A stretch of DNA of 58,805 bases from contig DHSK01000062.1 in NCBI GenBank assembly GCA_002408445.1, positions 15,689 through 74,493 of the forward strand, read 5' to 3'. Positions 21,554-30,485 of the stretch are shown piece after piece. The number at the start of each line of letters is the position of its first letter. Position 1 is the stretch's first letter. Under the pieces are notes generated by a model. It was not told the origin of the DNA and ran no database searches. It was given only the letters and a program-made list of their open reading frames with translations. A program made the position numbers and the translations under genes. The DNA comes from Syntrophomonas sp. UBA5288 (GTDB taxonomy: Bacteria; Bacillota; Syntrophomonadia; Syntrophomonadales; Syntrophomonadaceae).

Positions 21554-23998
21554 TTATCCTCGTAGCATGATTAATTTATAAATAACGGTTGCTGCTTCCG
21601 CCCGGGTTGCATTACCCTGCGGTTTGTAATCGCCTTCCGGATATCCGCCCATGATACCGGAGGATACGATCTTGTTAACAGCGTCTACAGCCCAGGGACT
21701 GATCAGCTTACTGTCTGTAAAGGACACCCCCGCGTTCATTCCCGGAAGAGCTAAGCTGGTGTTGGTGCTGAAATTATCCAGCATGATCGCCATCTGCTCT
21801 CTGGTTATCTTTTCATTCGGAGCAAAAGTGGTTTCGTCCATGCCTTTTACAATTCCTGTTTCAAAACCCCAGTTGACGTAGTTATAATACCATTCCGCAG
21901 CGGGGACGTCAGCAAAACCAGCCGGCGTCGCCTGAGTTACGTCCAAGCCAGAGAGGGTCTTGGCCAGCATGGTCAGGAATTGGGCTCGGGTGAGAGAATC
22001 ATCCGGTAAATAGTAATTATTGCCCATCCCGTTTACAATTCCTCTTGCCGCCAGTTTCCCGATATAGTCTCTGGCCCAATGTGTCGCCGTATCCGCAAAG
22101 TCAATGCTGGCGGCGCCGACCTGAACGGGTATGGTCTGTTGTACGCCATTATATTCTACATAGATATTGCCGGATATTCCGGATTGATTCGTCGCTTGAA
22201 AAAGCCCGTTGGCATCGATCGTACCGATGGCAGGATCGCAGGTCCAGGTAAACAGGCTGTCCTTGCTGGCAATCGGAGCATATCCGAAATTCGCCGTTAC
22301 ATTGATATCGAAGGATTTCCCCGGATCAATCGTCATATTCTGCACATTGGCCGTAAAGGTTATATTGTTTTGAATATCGACCTGGGCCGTTGTATGAAGA
22401 TCTCCGCTGGCCGCTTCAATCACAGCCGTTCCGGTGACGTTTCCGGCGGTAAAGAGACCGTTCTGGGTTACGGAATTGCCCGTATTGGTATCAACCCGGT
22501 ATGCTACTCCATTTCTCAGCGCAACCGGCTCATATTTGCCGTTGGACGCGTAGGTTGTCAGTTGAATATCTGCCCCCGGCATGGCCAGAGGCTGACTGGG
22601 ATAAGTATGTAAATGCTCCGCGCTGGAATTTCCGCTCTGATTATATACCAGCAGCAGACCATTGCTGGTTTTTCTCTGGTTTTTACCGGAAGGAGAATTC
22701 TTGGCAACTGCCGTGAAATCGATTCCTCCTTTTCGCACGGCCATGACCGAAGAGCCGCCTCCATCCATATTCACCACCGTGCTGCAGCCCAGAGCAACCA
22801 GGTGCTTAGCTGTATCCGTCAGTCCCAGGCCGGCTGAAAAACCAGGCTGTCTGCCGTCAAGCACATACAGCATGAGGGAGCCGTCCGGTTTTATACCGAT
22901 AATGGTTCGAGGATTTAAGTTTGTTCCGCCGGTAATAAATTGACCTTGATCATAAAGCACGTAGTATACGCCTAGTGCTTCCCGGCTTTGGGCCAAATTT
23001 CCGCCGCCCCAATCATTTACGGAAATCTCTACCGTACTTCCGGGAATCAACTGAGCCAGTGGAACCGCATAAGCTGAATCCCCGGCGGCTGAAAGCACCA
23101 GCTGATTGTCACCGATGGGCGTATTGTAATTACCGTTTCTGACTTCGGCCACGGTTGCCGTTATTGTACCCCCTACTGTCAGTTCCGTATTTTCCGGTGA
23201 GCCCGCATCCAATATTACTTCCACAGAATTTTCGGAGGTTTGGGTGGTGTAGGAGTATTGGCGGTTATACAGGTGCAAAGCCTTGGCTGAGCCGTGGGGA
23301 ACGTTGAAATAGCCAATATCCGCAGTATATGGCGTCGGTACGTAAATCGTCTGTTGCTCAGTAGCAGGTTCTTCCGACTGAACCGAATCTTCCGCCTGGA
23401 TCTCATCTGTGGTTTGGGTTTCATTTGTTTGGACTGAATCTTCCGGCTGAGTCGGATCTGTTGGTTGGACCGGATCTGTAACCGGAGTTGTAATAATGGT
23501 GGGAACGTTGATAGTTCCCTTCAGGCTATAGCCCAGATTTACCTTTTCCAAAGAAGCGGTGCCGTTTTCGTTGAAGGATATCACATATTCCGGAGCATAT
23601 CCGGAGGTTTTGATCTTACCGTTATGAATGGTCAGCCCCTTTGGTGTTCCGGAGGCAGTGTCATAAAGATCTCCATTGATACCCGCTACGACCTTGTAAC
23701 CCTGGCTTTCCAGGGTGTTGATCATGGTATTCATCGTATAGGTTCCGGTCACTTCACCTTCAAATACATAAGGCTTTAAATCCGTGCCCTGGGTATCCGC
23801 GTTGACAAAATACGCCCTTTCAATACCGTTGACACTATGTCCCCCCAGTTGTTCGTGATAACTGGCGTTATCATAAATTTCCGATTGGGTCTCAGAATAG
23901 ACATATTCTATACCTTGCTGATATGTAAATCCGGTTAAAAATGTCCCCGCCAGCATGGTAAATGCCAGGATAACTGCTTTGAATTTTCTACGGTTCAT
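21554..23998 (-). CDS. Secreted phosphodiester glycosidase (NAGPA)-like protein with three SLH domains
   Basis: An 814-residue exported protein. Residues 1-26 form a signal peptide (KFKAVILAFTMLAGTFLTG). The catalytic-like region (about 30-440) is a NAGPA/DUF2233 domain with GINGDLYD, the NPRTIIGIKPDG motif and VNMDGGGSS, interrupted by an acidic low-complexity linker rich in T, E, P, Q near 170-215. A middle part (460-620) looks like Ig-like surface repeats. The C-terminus (about 625-814) holds three S-layer homology domains, each with W-x-x-x-YI/AV and TRAE/TRAQ elements, anchoring it to the cell wall. ATG follows ATGGAGGATG. Function probably polysaccharide or teichoic acid modification; enzymatic activity is not proven. 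Confidence 0.85.
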   Translation of the reverse strand: MNRRKFKAVILAFTMLAGTFLTGFTYQQGIEYVYSETQSEIYDNASYHEQLGGHSVNGIERAYFVNADTQGTDLKPYVFEGEVTGTYTMNTMINTLESQGYKVVAGINGDLYDTASGTPKGLTIHNGKIKTSGYAPEYVISFNENGTASLEKVNLGYSLKGTINVPTIITTPVTDPVQPTDPTQPEDSVQTNETQTTDEIQAEDSVQSEEPATEQQTIYVPTPYTADIGYFNVPHGSAKALHLYNRQYSYTTQTSENSVEVILDAGSPENTELTVGGTITATVAEVRNGNYNTPIGDNQLVLSAAGDSAYAVPLAQLIPGSTVEISVNDWGGGNLAQSREALGVYYVLYDQGQFITGGTNLNPRTIIGIKPDGSLMLYVLDGRQPGFSAGLGLTDTAKHLVALGCSTVVNMDGGGSSVMAVRKGGIDFTAVAKNSPSGKNQRKTSNGLLLVYNQSGNSSAEHLHTYPSQPLAMPGADIQLTTYASNGKYEPVALRNGVAYRVDTNTGNSVTQNGLFTAGNVTGTAVIEAASGDLHTTAQVDIQNNITFTANVQNMTIDPGKSFDINVTANFGYAPIASKDSLFTWTCDPAIGTIDANGLFQATNQSGISGNIYVEYNGVQQTIPVQVGAASIDFADTATHWARDYIGKLAARGIVNGMGNNYYLPDDSLTRAQFLTMLAKTLSGLDVTQATPAGFADVPAAEWYYNYVNWGFETGIVKGMDETTFAPNEKITREQMAIMLDNFSTNTSLALPGMNAGVSFTDSKLISPWAVDAVNKIVSSGIMGGYPEGDYKPQGNATRAEAATVIYKLIMLRG

Positions 23999-24649
23999 AA
24001 TACGACATCCTCCATAATTTTCATACTATTTTAGTACTTTGGTCTAATTTCCATTCTATCACCGGCATTCCAAGCTTTTCAAGCTGCAATTACGCTTACT
24101 TGAGGACAGCAGATTGGCCTGGGCGGATTCTGCATCGTACCGCTGGATTTGCTGGTCATTTTGGCAGCAAAAAGGTTCGGAACCAGCAAATGGCAGTAAA
24201 GCGCTTTTTTCCTTTACTTGACAAGGGTAGTAAAACCGGCATAGTTACATTAGAAATAGAATTGCTATGGTTAATTATATCAATTGGAGTGATGTTTAAA
24301 TGACGATACCAGAATAGGGAGCAAAGAAAGGCCAAAAGAGGATAAACCTATATTCCTTTCCATTGGTTATTCCTGACCTTTTGGGGTCATATATTTTGTG
24401 AAAGTATAGGTGCTATTTATTTACATGCCACTCCGATTTTTGAAACTCTCGCAATTCCACATCGAGTATGTCTTGAGTGTCTTAACAAAAGCTACTGCAA
24501 TAGTGTCTTTGTGTACATTCCCACATATGGTATATTACATAATAGGCTAATTCTTCCTTTAGCTTGTAGCTCTGTACGGCTTAGTATAACCTACATTTCA
24601 CCATTTGAGTGGCTGCCCCTTCCATTATGTCTTGTTAGCGAAAGGATTG
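23999..24649. other. Non-coding stretch of about 650 bases
   Basis: The first bases hold the ribosome site of the upstream minus-strand gene. A TTG-initiated reading frame at 24100-24303 has no ribosome site and no recognisable motif, so it is not called. CCAAAAGAGG (24334-24343) and CCTTTTGG (24377-24384) could pair, but no element or RNA was recognised. The stretch marks the edge of an AT-rich accessory segment. Confidence 0.5.
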
Positions 24650-25768
24650 CTATTGCCATGTGCCACAACCATCTAAAGGCAAAATTATAGATTCACCAGT
24701 CAGCTCTTTTGATTCAGTGATATTGCCCGCTTTGTAGGCTGATATCTTGTGCTGTTTTTTATCCAGACGGATTTCACCTATGCACTGGTCATCCTTAAGT
24801 GCCCAGACTCTCTCTTCATCACGGTTGGTAAATGAAACTAAAAGAAGCCCTTGATATGATCTATAGCGAGGTGATACATTATCTGGATTATCACTATTAT
24901 CATCTTTCGGAAATGAATTGTACAGATCATTAATCGGTTTATAGTCTGATAGTTTGATATATTGGGAATCAAGATCCACTACCATGGCTATATTACAGCC
25001 AGAATTTATAAACACCCGATTTCCTGTTTTAACTTCTCTTGCACCAGCCCCTGCAATGAAGCTGCAACTACTTCCGTAAACTTCTTTCCAGTCCACCTTA
25101 TCACCCTGAACCGTGGCTAGAAGCAATTTGCCGATTGCTTCCTGTGAGGAAAGATTCTGCTGATCATATGCGACTAATAGGGTATAGTTACTTGGAGTTC
25201 CAAATATCATTATTGGTAAAAAACCACCGATATTAATAATATTCGCGGGAACATTGATGGATTTTCTACTGGCAGTATTACCATCGCGAGTTTCCACTAC
25301 GATATTGCTATTACCCTGCGAAGGTTCTTCAATATAACTAATCATTATGGTATCGCTTCCAGGGACCTTATACACAACCTGCTGGCAAAATGTTTCTGGG
25401 GGAGTTGTAAGATTTATGACATTATACCCGTTGAATCCTGTTGCAAGGTTGTCAGGGTGCGCCATCGATACCAGAACCGTTTTGTTCCCATCCCAAATCA
25501 AATGCAAATTTAACGAATCTAATTCGTCCGTACCTAAGTTCGCAATAGCGTTAGTGCCGACCACAACGGATCCTTTTTTTATATCCCAGGAAAGGCTATA
25601 TAGATTCAAAGATCCCTGGTCATTAACACTGCAATACAATAAAGGAATACCGGTGACTGCACTTTTACTAATGTCGTCCGTGGGTAAGTCCTTTCTACAA
25701 GCAGTTATTAAAAATGACAAAAGAATAAAAACCATCAAAATGGCAATAGAAAAACGTCTAACCAACAT
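24650..25768 (-). CDS. Exported lipoprotein of unknown function
   Basis: A 372-residue protein with a lipoprotein signal: basic MLVRR, a hydrophobic stretch, and the lipobox LITAC with the lipidated cysteine at about 24. The mature part is rich in beta-strand-like repeats (LYSLSWDIKKG, VVETRDGN, VVDLDSQYI), which suggests a propeller-type fold, but no family was recognised. ATG is preceded by GGGAGG. The same-strand amidase and VKOR-like genes lie upstream, about 250 bases away with a hairpin between, so it is probably a separate transcript. Confidence 0.7.
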   Translation of the reverse strand: MLVRRFSIAILMVFILLSFLITACRKDLPTDDISKSAVTGIPLLYCSVNDQGSLNLYSLSWDIKKGSVVVGTNAIANLGTDELDSLNLHLIWDGNKTVLVSMAHPDNLATGFNGYNVINLTTPPETFCQQVVYKVPGSDTIMISYIEEPSQGNSNIVVETRDGNTASRKSINVPANIINIGGFLPIMIFGTPSNYTLLVAYDQQNLSSQEAIGKLLLATVQGDKVDWKEVYGSSCSFIAGAGAREVKTGNRVFINSGCNIAMVVDLDSQYIKLSDYKPINDLYNSFPKDDNSDNPDNVSPRYRSYQGLLLVSFTNRDEERVWALKDDQCIGEIRLDKKQHKISAYKAGNITESKELTGESIILPLDGCGTWQ

Positions 25769-25970
25769 GATAATCCTCCCTTAAAAACAAAAGATACTCA
25801 AACAGCCTAAATTGATACTTGATTGTTCCAAAGACAAATAAACTGCGGGTAAGTTTCTTGGGCATTAACCGATAAAGCATCTAGCTTTGTTTTACTTAGT
25901 TTTAATCCCGAACAAATGGTTAGAAGAAATACACCCTGTTTATGGTAGGAAAACCATGAAAAAGAACTGA

Positions 25971-26000
25971 CCTAGCAAGCTTTTTGTAGCCTGCTAGGTT
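25971..26000 (-). terminator. Hairpin after the amidase gene
   Basis: CCTAGCAAGC / GCCTGCTAGG (25971-25980, 25989-25998 region) with one mismatch. On the minus strand a T-run (TTCTTTTTC) follows after a few bases; on the plus strand TTTTTGATTTT follows directly, so the hairpin may act in both directions. Confidence 0.5.
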
Positions 26001-26015
26001 TTTGATTTTATACAA

Positions 26016-27128
26016 TTATGCTACCTGGGGCACTTGGTAGTAATCCATAGTGTCATAATAAGGGACCCAATATTTATCGTTGGTATGGGCATTAGCAAGC
26101 CGACTTTGTCCATCGTTATACACCATTAATTCTACATGTTCTTTTCCGTGCACCTTCATTGGATAACCAGCAACGCAAGTATTAGCTGTAGCCGAATAAA
26201 TATATCCCTTATTTAACATATAACTAATTAGGGTATTAGCTTGGATCCATGAAAGACTGCCAGGACACCAGGTACTATCTGTCGGAATGCCACCCGTGTA
26301 AAGGCATTGGGATACATAATTAGCGCAATCATTACAATTATAATAAGTGTATTGAGAGTTATAGTGTGAAGCATCTTGTGTTGTTGAACTGCCTGATTTA
26401 CAAACTTTAGTTGTATTAGAAGAATAACCATAGTCACGAGCCTCTAGTCTATCGTAAATGAAAGGTACGACAGCAGTTGGGGCGATATTATCATTCTGAC
26501 TCTTGGTTTGCAGCTCCTGAACCTGGGCCTTTAAACCATCATAGCCATTCTTCTCGGCTTCGTCCGGTGTGGTTATATTTGATAGTGTATAGGGTATCCA
26601 TTCTCTCGCTTCATTCATAACATAAAATGCCACCGACTCTTTGCTTAGTTTCCCGTTACTGTCTATAGATCCTTCTGCTTTTATGAGGTTATTATAAGGC
26701 AATGGAGTTGTAATGTATGTTTGGAGGTCTGATTTCCACATGGCTATATCTTTGTTAATTGAATTCAAGGATTGCCCCGATATCTTATTATCTGCCACAT
26801 ACTGTAACTTTCCTTTCATTATGGGAACGTCTTCCGGGGATGAGTAATCTAATAGATGAGTCGCATGAATGTCAAATATAGCTGATACTTTAGAATCGGA
26901 GTTTTCTATCGACTGTAAAGTGATTGTGGAATCTACCAGTTTCCAATGTCTTGCTACCATTTCTTGTTTTAATAAATCATTTACCTGACTCTGCATTTGG
27001 TCGCTTAAATCCGAGTTAGATATACTGGCATCGCTTTTGGTAAACCCAGCTAAAAAAGATAATGTCAAAACCATCATTAGTGCCACGAAACCTGCAAAAG
27101 GTTTGTGCTTTCTTACTGACTTACTCAT
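26016..27128 (-). CDS. Secreted protein with C-terminal putative amidase domain (Amidase_6 type)
   Basis: About 370 residues from ATG 27128, seven bases after AAAGGAG; a TTG 21 bases upstream is less likely. It has an N-terminal signal peptide, a helical region (about 35-225), then a cysteine-peptidase-like domain. Key residues: Asn-Cys in YYNCNDCANYVSQCLY, the nucleophile-containing motif of this family, plus His in GKEHVELM and AHTNDKY. The mature protein has six cysteines, all in the catalytic half, so disulfides are likely. Such proteins are thought to cleave peptides or cell-wall amides. A VKOR-like oxidant gene lies 66 bases upstream on the same strand. Confidence 0.75.
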   Translation of the reverse strand: MSKSVRKHKPFAGFVALMMVLTLSFLAGFTKSDASISNSDLSDQMQSQVNDLLKQEMVARHWKLVDSTITLQSIENSDSKVSAIFDIHATHLLDYSSPEDVPIMKGKLQYVADNKISGQSLNSINKDIAMWKSDLQTYITTPLPYNNLIKAEGSIDSNGKLSKESVAFYVMNEAREWIPYTLSNITTPDEAEKNGYDGLKAQVQELQTKSQNDNIAPTAVVPFIYDRLEARDYGYSSNTTKVCKSGSSTTQDASHYNSQYTYYNCNDCANYVSQCLYTGGIPTDSTWCPGSLSWIQANTLISYMLNKGYIYSATANTCVAGYPMKVHGKEHVELMVYNDGQSRLANAHTNDKYWVPYYDTMDYYQVPQVA

Positions 27129-27193
27129 TTTTTTCTCCTTTCTTTCCAATAAAGGTCAAGCTTCTTCACCAAATATCCTACCCGCATAAGAAA

Positions 27194-27571
27194 TCATTTT
27201 TTATACTTAATTCGGAAAAGAATGATACATAATACTAACCATGTTATGGTGAAGATTACAGCCGCTGCCAAGCAATAGTAACAGAACGAAGGTGCAAAGA
27301 GATATTGAACGATTTGTAAACAAATAGAAACCCCTGCACAGATGCTGGTGATTAAGAAAGAAAGTATATATCTTTCCCGAGCTATAAATACAGCTAAAAT
27401 ACCGGACGTAAATGCACCACTTATTGCTATGAATACTCCTGCGTACGGGATTCCTATCCAAGCATCATTACTGCACGGAAAGCACTGTGCAGACGATTCA
27501 TATTTGACCCATGCAGTAAATATTAGTAATACGACATTTCCCAATGGAAGAAGTGAAGCATTAGGATACAA
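27194..27571 (-). CDS. VKOR-like four-helix membrane thiol oxidoreductase
   Basis: A 125-residue membrane protein with four hydrophobic segments. Two Cys pairs are visible: CFPC after the first span and CYYC at the start of the last span (about 96-99). The IGIPYAGVFIAISGAF stretch resembles the conserved GIPxAxxG segment of bacterial vitamin K epoxide reductase homologues, which oxidise extracellular dithiols using quinone. It is shorter than typical VKOR (about 140-150 plus thioredoxin fusion). TTG start after GAGGTGAG. The neighbouring secreted amidase with six cysteines is a plausible substrate. Identification is by pattern only. Confidence 0.6.
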   Translation of the reverse strand: MYPNASLLPLGNVVLLIFTAWVKYESSAQCFPCSNDAWIGIPYAGVFIAISGAFTSGILAVFIARERYILSFLITSICAGVSICLQIVQYLFAPSFCYYCLAAAVIFTITWLVLCIILFRIKYKK

Positions 27572-27761
27572 TTACCTCACCTCGTTAAAAAGTTCTCACT
27601 GAAAACAGTTCCCTGTAAAGTCCTGTTTATTAAAGGTATCTTTTATTTTTGAAATTTAATCACCTTTTCGGAATAATTGCTATTTCTTACTCTTCCCCCT
27701 CCCTTTTAAAAATCTTAAAATGACATGTTTAGCATAATGGGTACATATATGGAGTTTCGAA

Positions 27762-27791
27762 CTAAATGTCCGGTACTCTAGCGTGTAGCAT
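27762..27791 (-). CDS. Nine-codon mini reading frame with strong ribosome site (possible leader peptide)
   Basis: On the minus strand AAAGGAGGTGA is followed six bases later by ATG and codons for M-L-H-A-R-V-P-D-I, then TAG. The ribosome site is one of the best in the window, yet the frame is tiny. It lies about 190 bases upstream of the VKOR-like gene. It could be a leader peptide or a decaying start of a lost gene. Nothing in the peptide is recognisable. Confidence 0.35.
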   Translation of the reverse strand: MLHARVPDI

Positions 27792-28313
27792 ATCATTCAC
27801 CTCCTTTACAGAGATATCTCAATAAAGTGATAATTATATAAGAATTACCATTCATTAGTATAAAATTGCGGTATTTATTAATGACCATCTTGGCCACCGC
27901 ATCTATATTCAATATTAACCATGAAAATTTTTCCTCTGCTTATTACATTCCATTTCTCTGCTGAAATCACACCTTTTATTTAAAAAATTTTTAGATGTTC
28001 TTGTAAAACAATGGTAGAGAAGGCCTATATACATCATTCTTTTATTTAAGAAACGGTATTTCAAAAAGGATGATACGACCAGCTAATAAGCAGGCTTTCG
28101 ATTGCAGCAGGAATAATCATGAGCAATTTTTTCAACTTCGCCTATTGATACTGGTGAATTTAGCATTCAATTTTGTACCAGAAGATCCGGATGTACGATA
28201 AGCATCTCCGTCACTGGTAATTTACGATATAATTAATCTGAAGATCATTACTTTCTTGGTAATTATTTGCTCGTTTTTATAGAAATTGTCGTTGGAAAGA
28301 GGAGGGAGGAACG
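27792..28313. other. AT-rich divergent intergenic region
   Basis: About 520 bases between the mini reading frame and the sigma-factor gene. It holds a GAGATATCTC palindrome (27811-27820) and many A/T tracts but no convincing gene. It must contain the promoters for both directions. GAGGAGGGAGG just before 28314 is the sigma-factor ribosome site. Confidence 0.5.
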
Positions 28314-28868
28314 ATGGCAAAGGATTATAAACATGAAGGAGACTTTTACGAAAATCTATGCAATCAATACTTTGAGCGGATTTATTCTTATTGCAAAAGG
28401 CTGGTCAAGGGTCAGGAGCAATTTATGGATTTTGTAGAGGATTGCACGCAAAATACATTTTTAGAGGCCCGTAAACAGATCTCCCGTTTAAGGGACCATC
28501 CCAACGTAGAAGGCTGGTTGTATACTACAGCGCGGAATTTGATCAACCGTTCTTATCGGAGCATGTATATAAAAAAAAAGCATGAGGTAATGATGGATGA
28601 GAATATCACCGGCAATTTAATGGAATTCGATCATGATTCGGAAGAACTTTTTAATAGCAGCGTGGATGGGGACAGGCTGTGCGCTGACATATTGGGTCAA
28701 CTCAACGCCCATGAATCTGATTTATATAAAGATTACTATAAAGACAACATGTCGATCTCAGAGCTCGCTAGAAAATACGATGTCTCAGCCACCGCCATAA
28801 CTACAAGGATTTACCGGTTAAAAAAAAAGATCAAAAATCTCGTCTACGATCATTTTAAAGAAAACTGA
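28314..28868 (+). CDS. ECF-type RNA polymerase sigma factor
   Basis: A 184-residue sigma-70-like factor. Region 2 is seen in CTQNTFLEARKQISRL and GWLYTTARNLINRSYRSMY; region 4 is the C-terminal helix-turn-helix (MSISELARKYDVSATAITTR followed by basic YRLKKKIK). ATG is preceded by GAGGAGGGAGG. The next gene encodes a membrane protein with the features of its anti-sigma partner, and a secreted protein gene follows, so the three form an operon that probably senses the envelope. No target promoter sequence was identified. Confidence 0.82.
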   Translation: MAKDYKHEGDFYENLCNQYFERIYSYCKRLVKGQEQFMDFVEDCTQNTFLEARKQISRLRDHPNVEGWLYTTARNLINRSYRSMYIKKKHEVMMDENITGNLMEFDHDSEELFNSSVDGDRLCADILGQLNAHESDLYKDYYKDNMSISELARKYDVSATAITTRIYRLKKKIKNLVYDHFKEN

Positions 28869-28935
28869 AAAGATTTTTAAAAAATATGTGATTTTCTATG
28901 GTTTGTGGAATGTCATAAGTAGAAGGGAGAAAATT

Positions 28936-29820
28936 ATGGACAAAAGATCAACGGAACCCATCCCTCCCAACACCAATAGCGATAAGGAGATTTTTAAAAA
29001 GATCCTTTCCGAAAAGGAGCGTGATGCAGATGTAAGAGACAGAATGTATGCCATTTTATATGAAGCATCATCAGCCGATGAGGCAACCATGGATACCGAT
29101 TTAATCGATGAGTGCGTAGGAACCCTCGATCTGATTGAAGGTCATGAAGAGCACCTGGACCCAGAGAAAATAAAGGCCATGCGGCATAAGGTTGACCAAA
29201 AATATGAAGACTGGCTGAAAGTTCAACGCAAACGCAGATTAAAGAAACTGTTGGCCCAAAGCGCCGCCGGTTTCATTCTGGTTTTCTTTATGTCCTCTGC
29301 GGTGGCCGGCGCAATGGGGTACAATCTGATACAGATCGTAGCCGATTGGGGAAAAGAAACGTTTCATTTATCGGCGCAAAATCAGCCCAATGTACAGGAT
29401 AATGATCGCAATATTGCCGACAAAAAAAATTATGGCAATATCGAAGAGGTTTTACAAGACATTGCTGCAAAACCGTTATTGCCAGGGTGGGTTCCTGACG
29501 GGTTTGCCTTTAAGTATGCCGAAAAATTTGTCCGTTTGGACAACACCAATGTCGTGTTATATTACGAAAATAGTGCTCATAAAACCATTGTTTTTGATTT
29601 TGAGATCTATACTGATCAAGCGTCAGCAGATGCGTCTTTTGAAAAAGATGATAACATAGTTGAGGTTTACGAGAAAAACAACATACCGCATTACATCTTT
29701 CAAAACATTGACCGGGTACAAGCGGTATGGATCAGTTCAAACGTTATATACAATGTAAGCGGCGATGTTTCGGCAGACGAAATGAAAAAGATTATAGATT
29801 CCATGAATGGAGGTTCTTGA
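28936..29820 (+). CDS. Membrane anti-sigma-like protein with DUF4367-type extracellular domain
   Basis: About 294 residues from the ATG at 28936, preceded by AGAAGGGAG (an upstream in-frame GTG has no site). A cytoplasmic helical and acidic N-terminal part of about 115 residues follows. A single membrane span is at LLAQSAAGFILVFFMSSAVA (about 114-135). The outer part (LPGWVPDGFAFKYAEKF, then VWISSNVIYNVSGDVS) resembles DUF4367 domains found on anti-sigma factors of Clostridia. It is therefore the likely regulator of the sigma factor upstream. No zinc-type ZAS motif (HxxxCxxC) is visible, so binding would use another surface. Confidence 0.72.
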   Translation: MDKRSTEPIPPNTNSDKEIFKKILSEKERDADVRDRMYAILYEASSADEATMDTDLIDECVGTLDLIEGHEEHLDPEKIKAMRHKVDQKYEDWLKVQRKRRLKKLLAQSAAGFILVFFMSSAVAGAMGYNLIQIVADWGKETFHLSAQNQPNVQDNDRNIADKKNYGNIEEVLQDIAAKPLLPGWVPDGFAFKYAEKFVRLDNTNVVLYYENSAHKTIVFDFEIYTDQASADASFEKDDNIVEVYEKNNIPHYIFQNIDRVQAVWISSNVIYNVSGDVSADEMKKIIDSMNGGS

Positions 29821-29821
29821 C

Positions 29822-30256
29822 ATGTTGAAAAAGAAAATGATTGTGATGGTTTTGGCCGGTATACTATGTATACTGGCTTCTCCCCTGGCCGTTTATGCCA
29901 GTGAGGATGATGCTCAACCTCCCAGAGCCAGTGAATACATCCGTTCTACAAGTGTTGAAATAGTTCCGCAAGGAAACGGAACTCTTTTGTTGAAAAACAA
30001 GCTGGGCGCGACAACTATCGTTGATAAACTGGGCATCATAACCTTGGAAATTCAAAAAAAGGTAGGCGGTTACTGGCAGTCCATCGATACCCTGGTAACC
30101 GACGACTATGACTACAATACCGGTACATATATTTATGACTGCTATTATTATGGAACACCGGGGACGGAATACCGAAGCTATGTTGAATTTTATGTGAAAA
30201 ATGACGGAGGTTCAGAAACCAAAATTGTTACTTCTACTCCTAAAGTTGCAAACTAA
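29822..30256 (+). CDS. Small secreted protein (DUF6147-like)
   Basis: A 144-residue protein from ATG 29822, preceded by GGAGG nine bases upstream (an ATG at 29807 lies inside the anti-sigma gene). Residues 1-25 are a signal peptide (MVLAGILCILASPLAVYAS). The mature part contains PRASEYIRSTSVEIVPQGNG and aromatic strands (DDYDYNTGTYIYDCYYYGTP), similar to the small DUF6147-like secreted proteins of Firmicutes. It is coupled to the anti-sigma gene (one base between stop and start). It may be the signal read by the anti-sigma protein, or the effector. Function unknown. Confidence 0.65.
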   Translation: MLKKKMIVMVLAGILCILASPLAVYASEDDAQPPRASEYIRSTSVEIVPQGNGTLLLKNKLGATTIVDKLGIITLEIQKKVGGYWQSIDTLVTDDYDYNTGTYIYDCYYYGTPGTEYRSYVEFYVKNDGGSETKIVTSTPKVAN

Positions 30257-30293
30257 GGTGTGGAATGGACAGTAAATAGCATTAACCATGATG

Positions 30294-30335
30294 GCGGTGC
30301 TGCTTGTCACCTTAGGCAGCACCGCTTGCCTTTTT
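30294..30335 (+). terminator. Terminator after the sigma-factor operon
   Basis: GCGGTGCTGC / GCAGCACCGC (30294-30303, 30316-30325), then TTGCCTTTTTC. Confidence 0.8.
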
Positions 30336-30485
30336 CAGCATATTTGAAAGTAATGTTAAGGGCTTGCCGCCGTGAGCGGTACTTCGCACCCTTAACATTC
30401 TCTTTCTAAGATATGCTATCTCCAAAGCAGGTGACAGAGAATTGATAATCCTCTAAACTTTGGGGTTCATAAGGGGAAAATCCCC

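Noticed and set aside
24100..24303. Possible small membrane protein gene
   Set aside because: TTG start without a ribosome site, no motif, in a non-coding AT-rich stretch.
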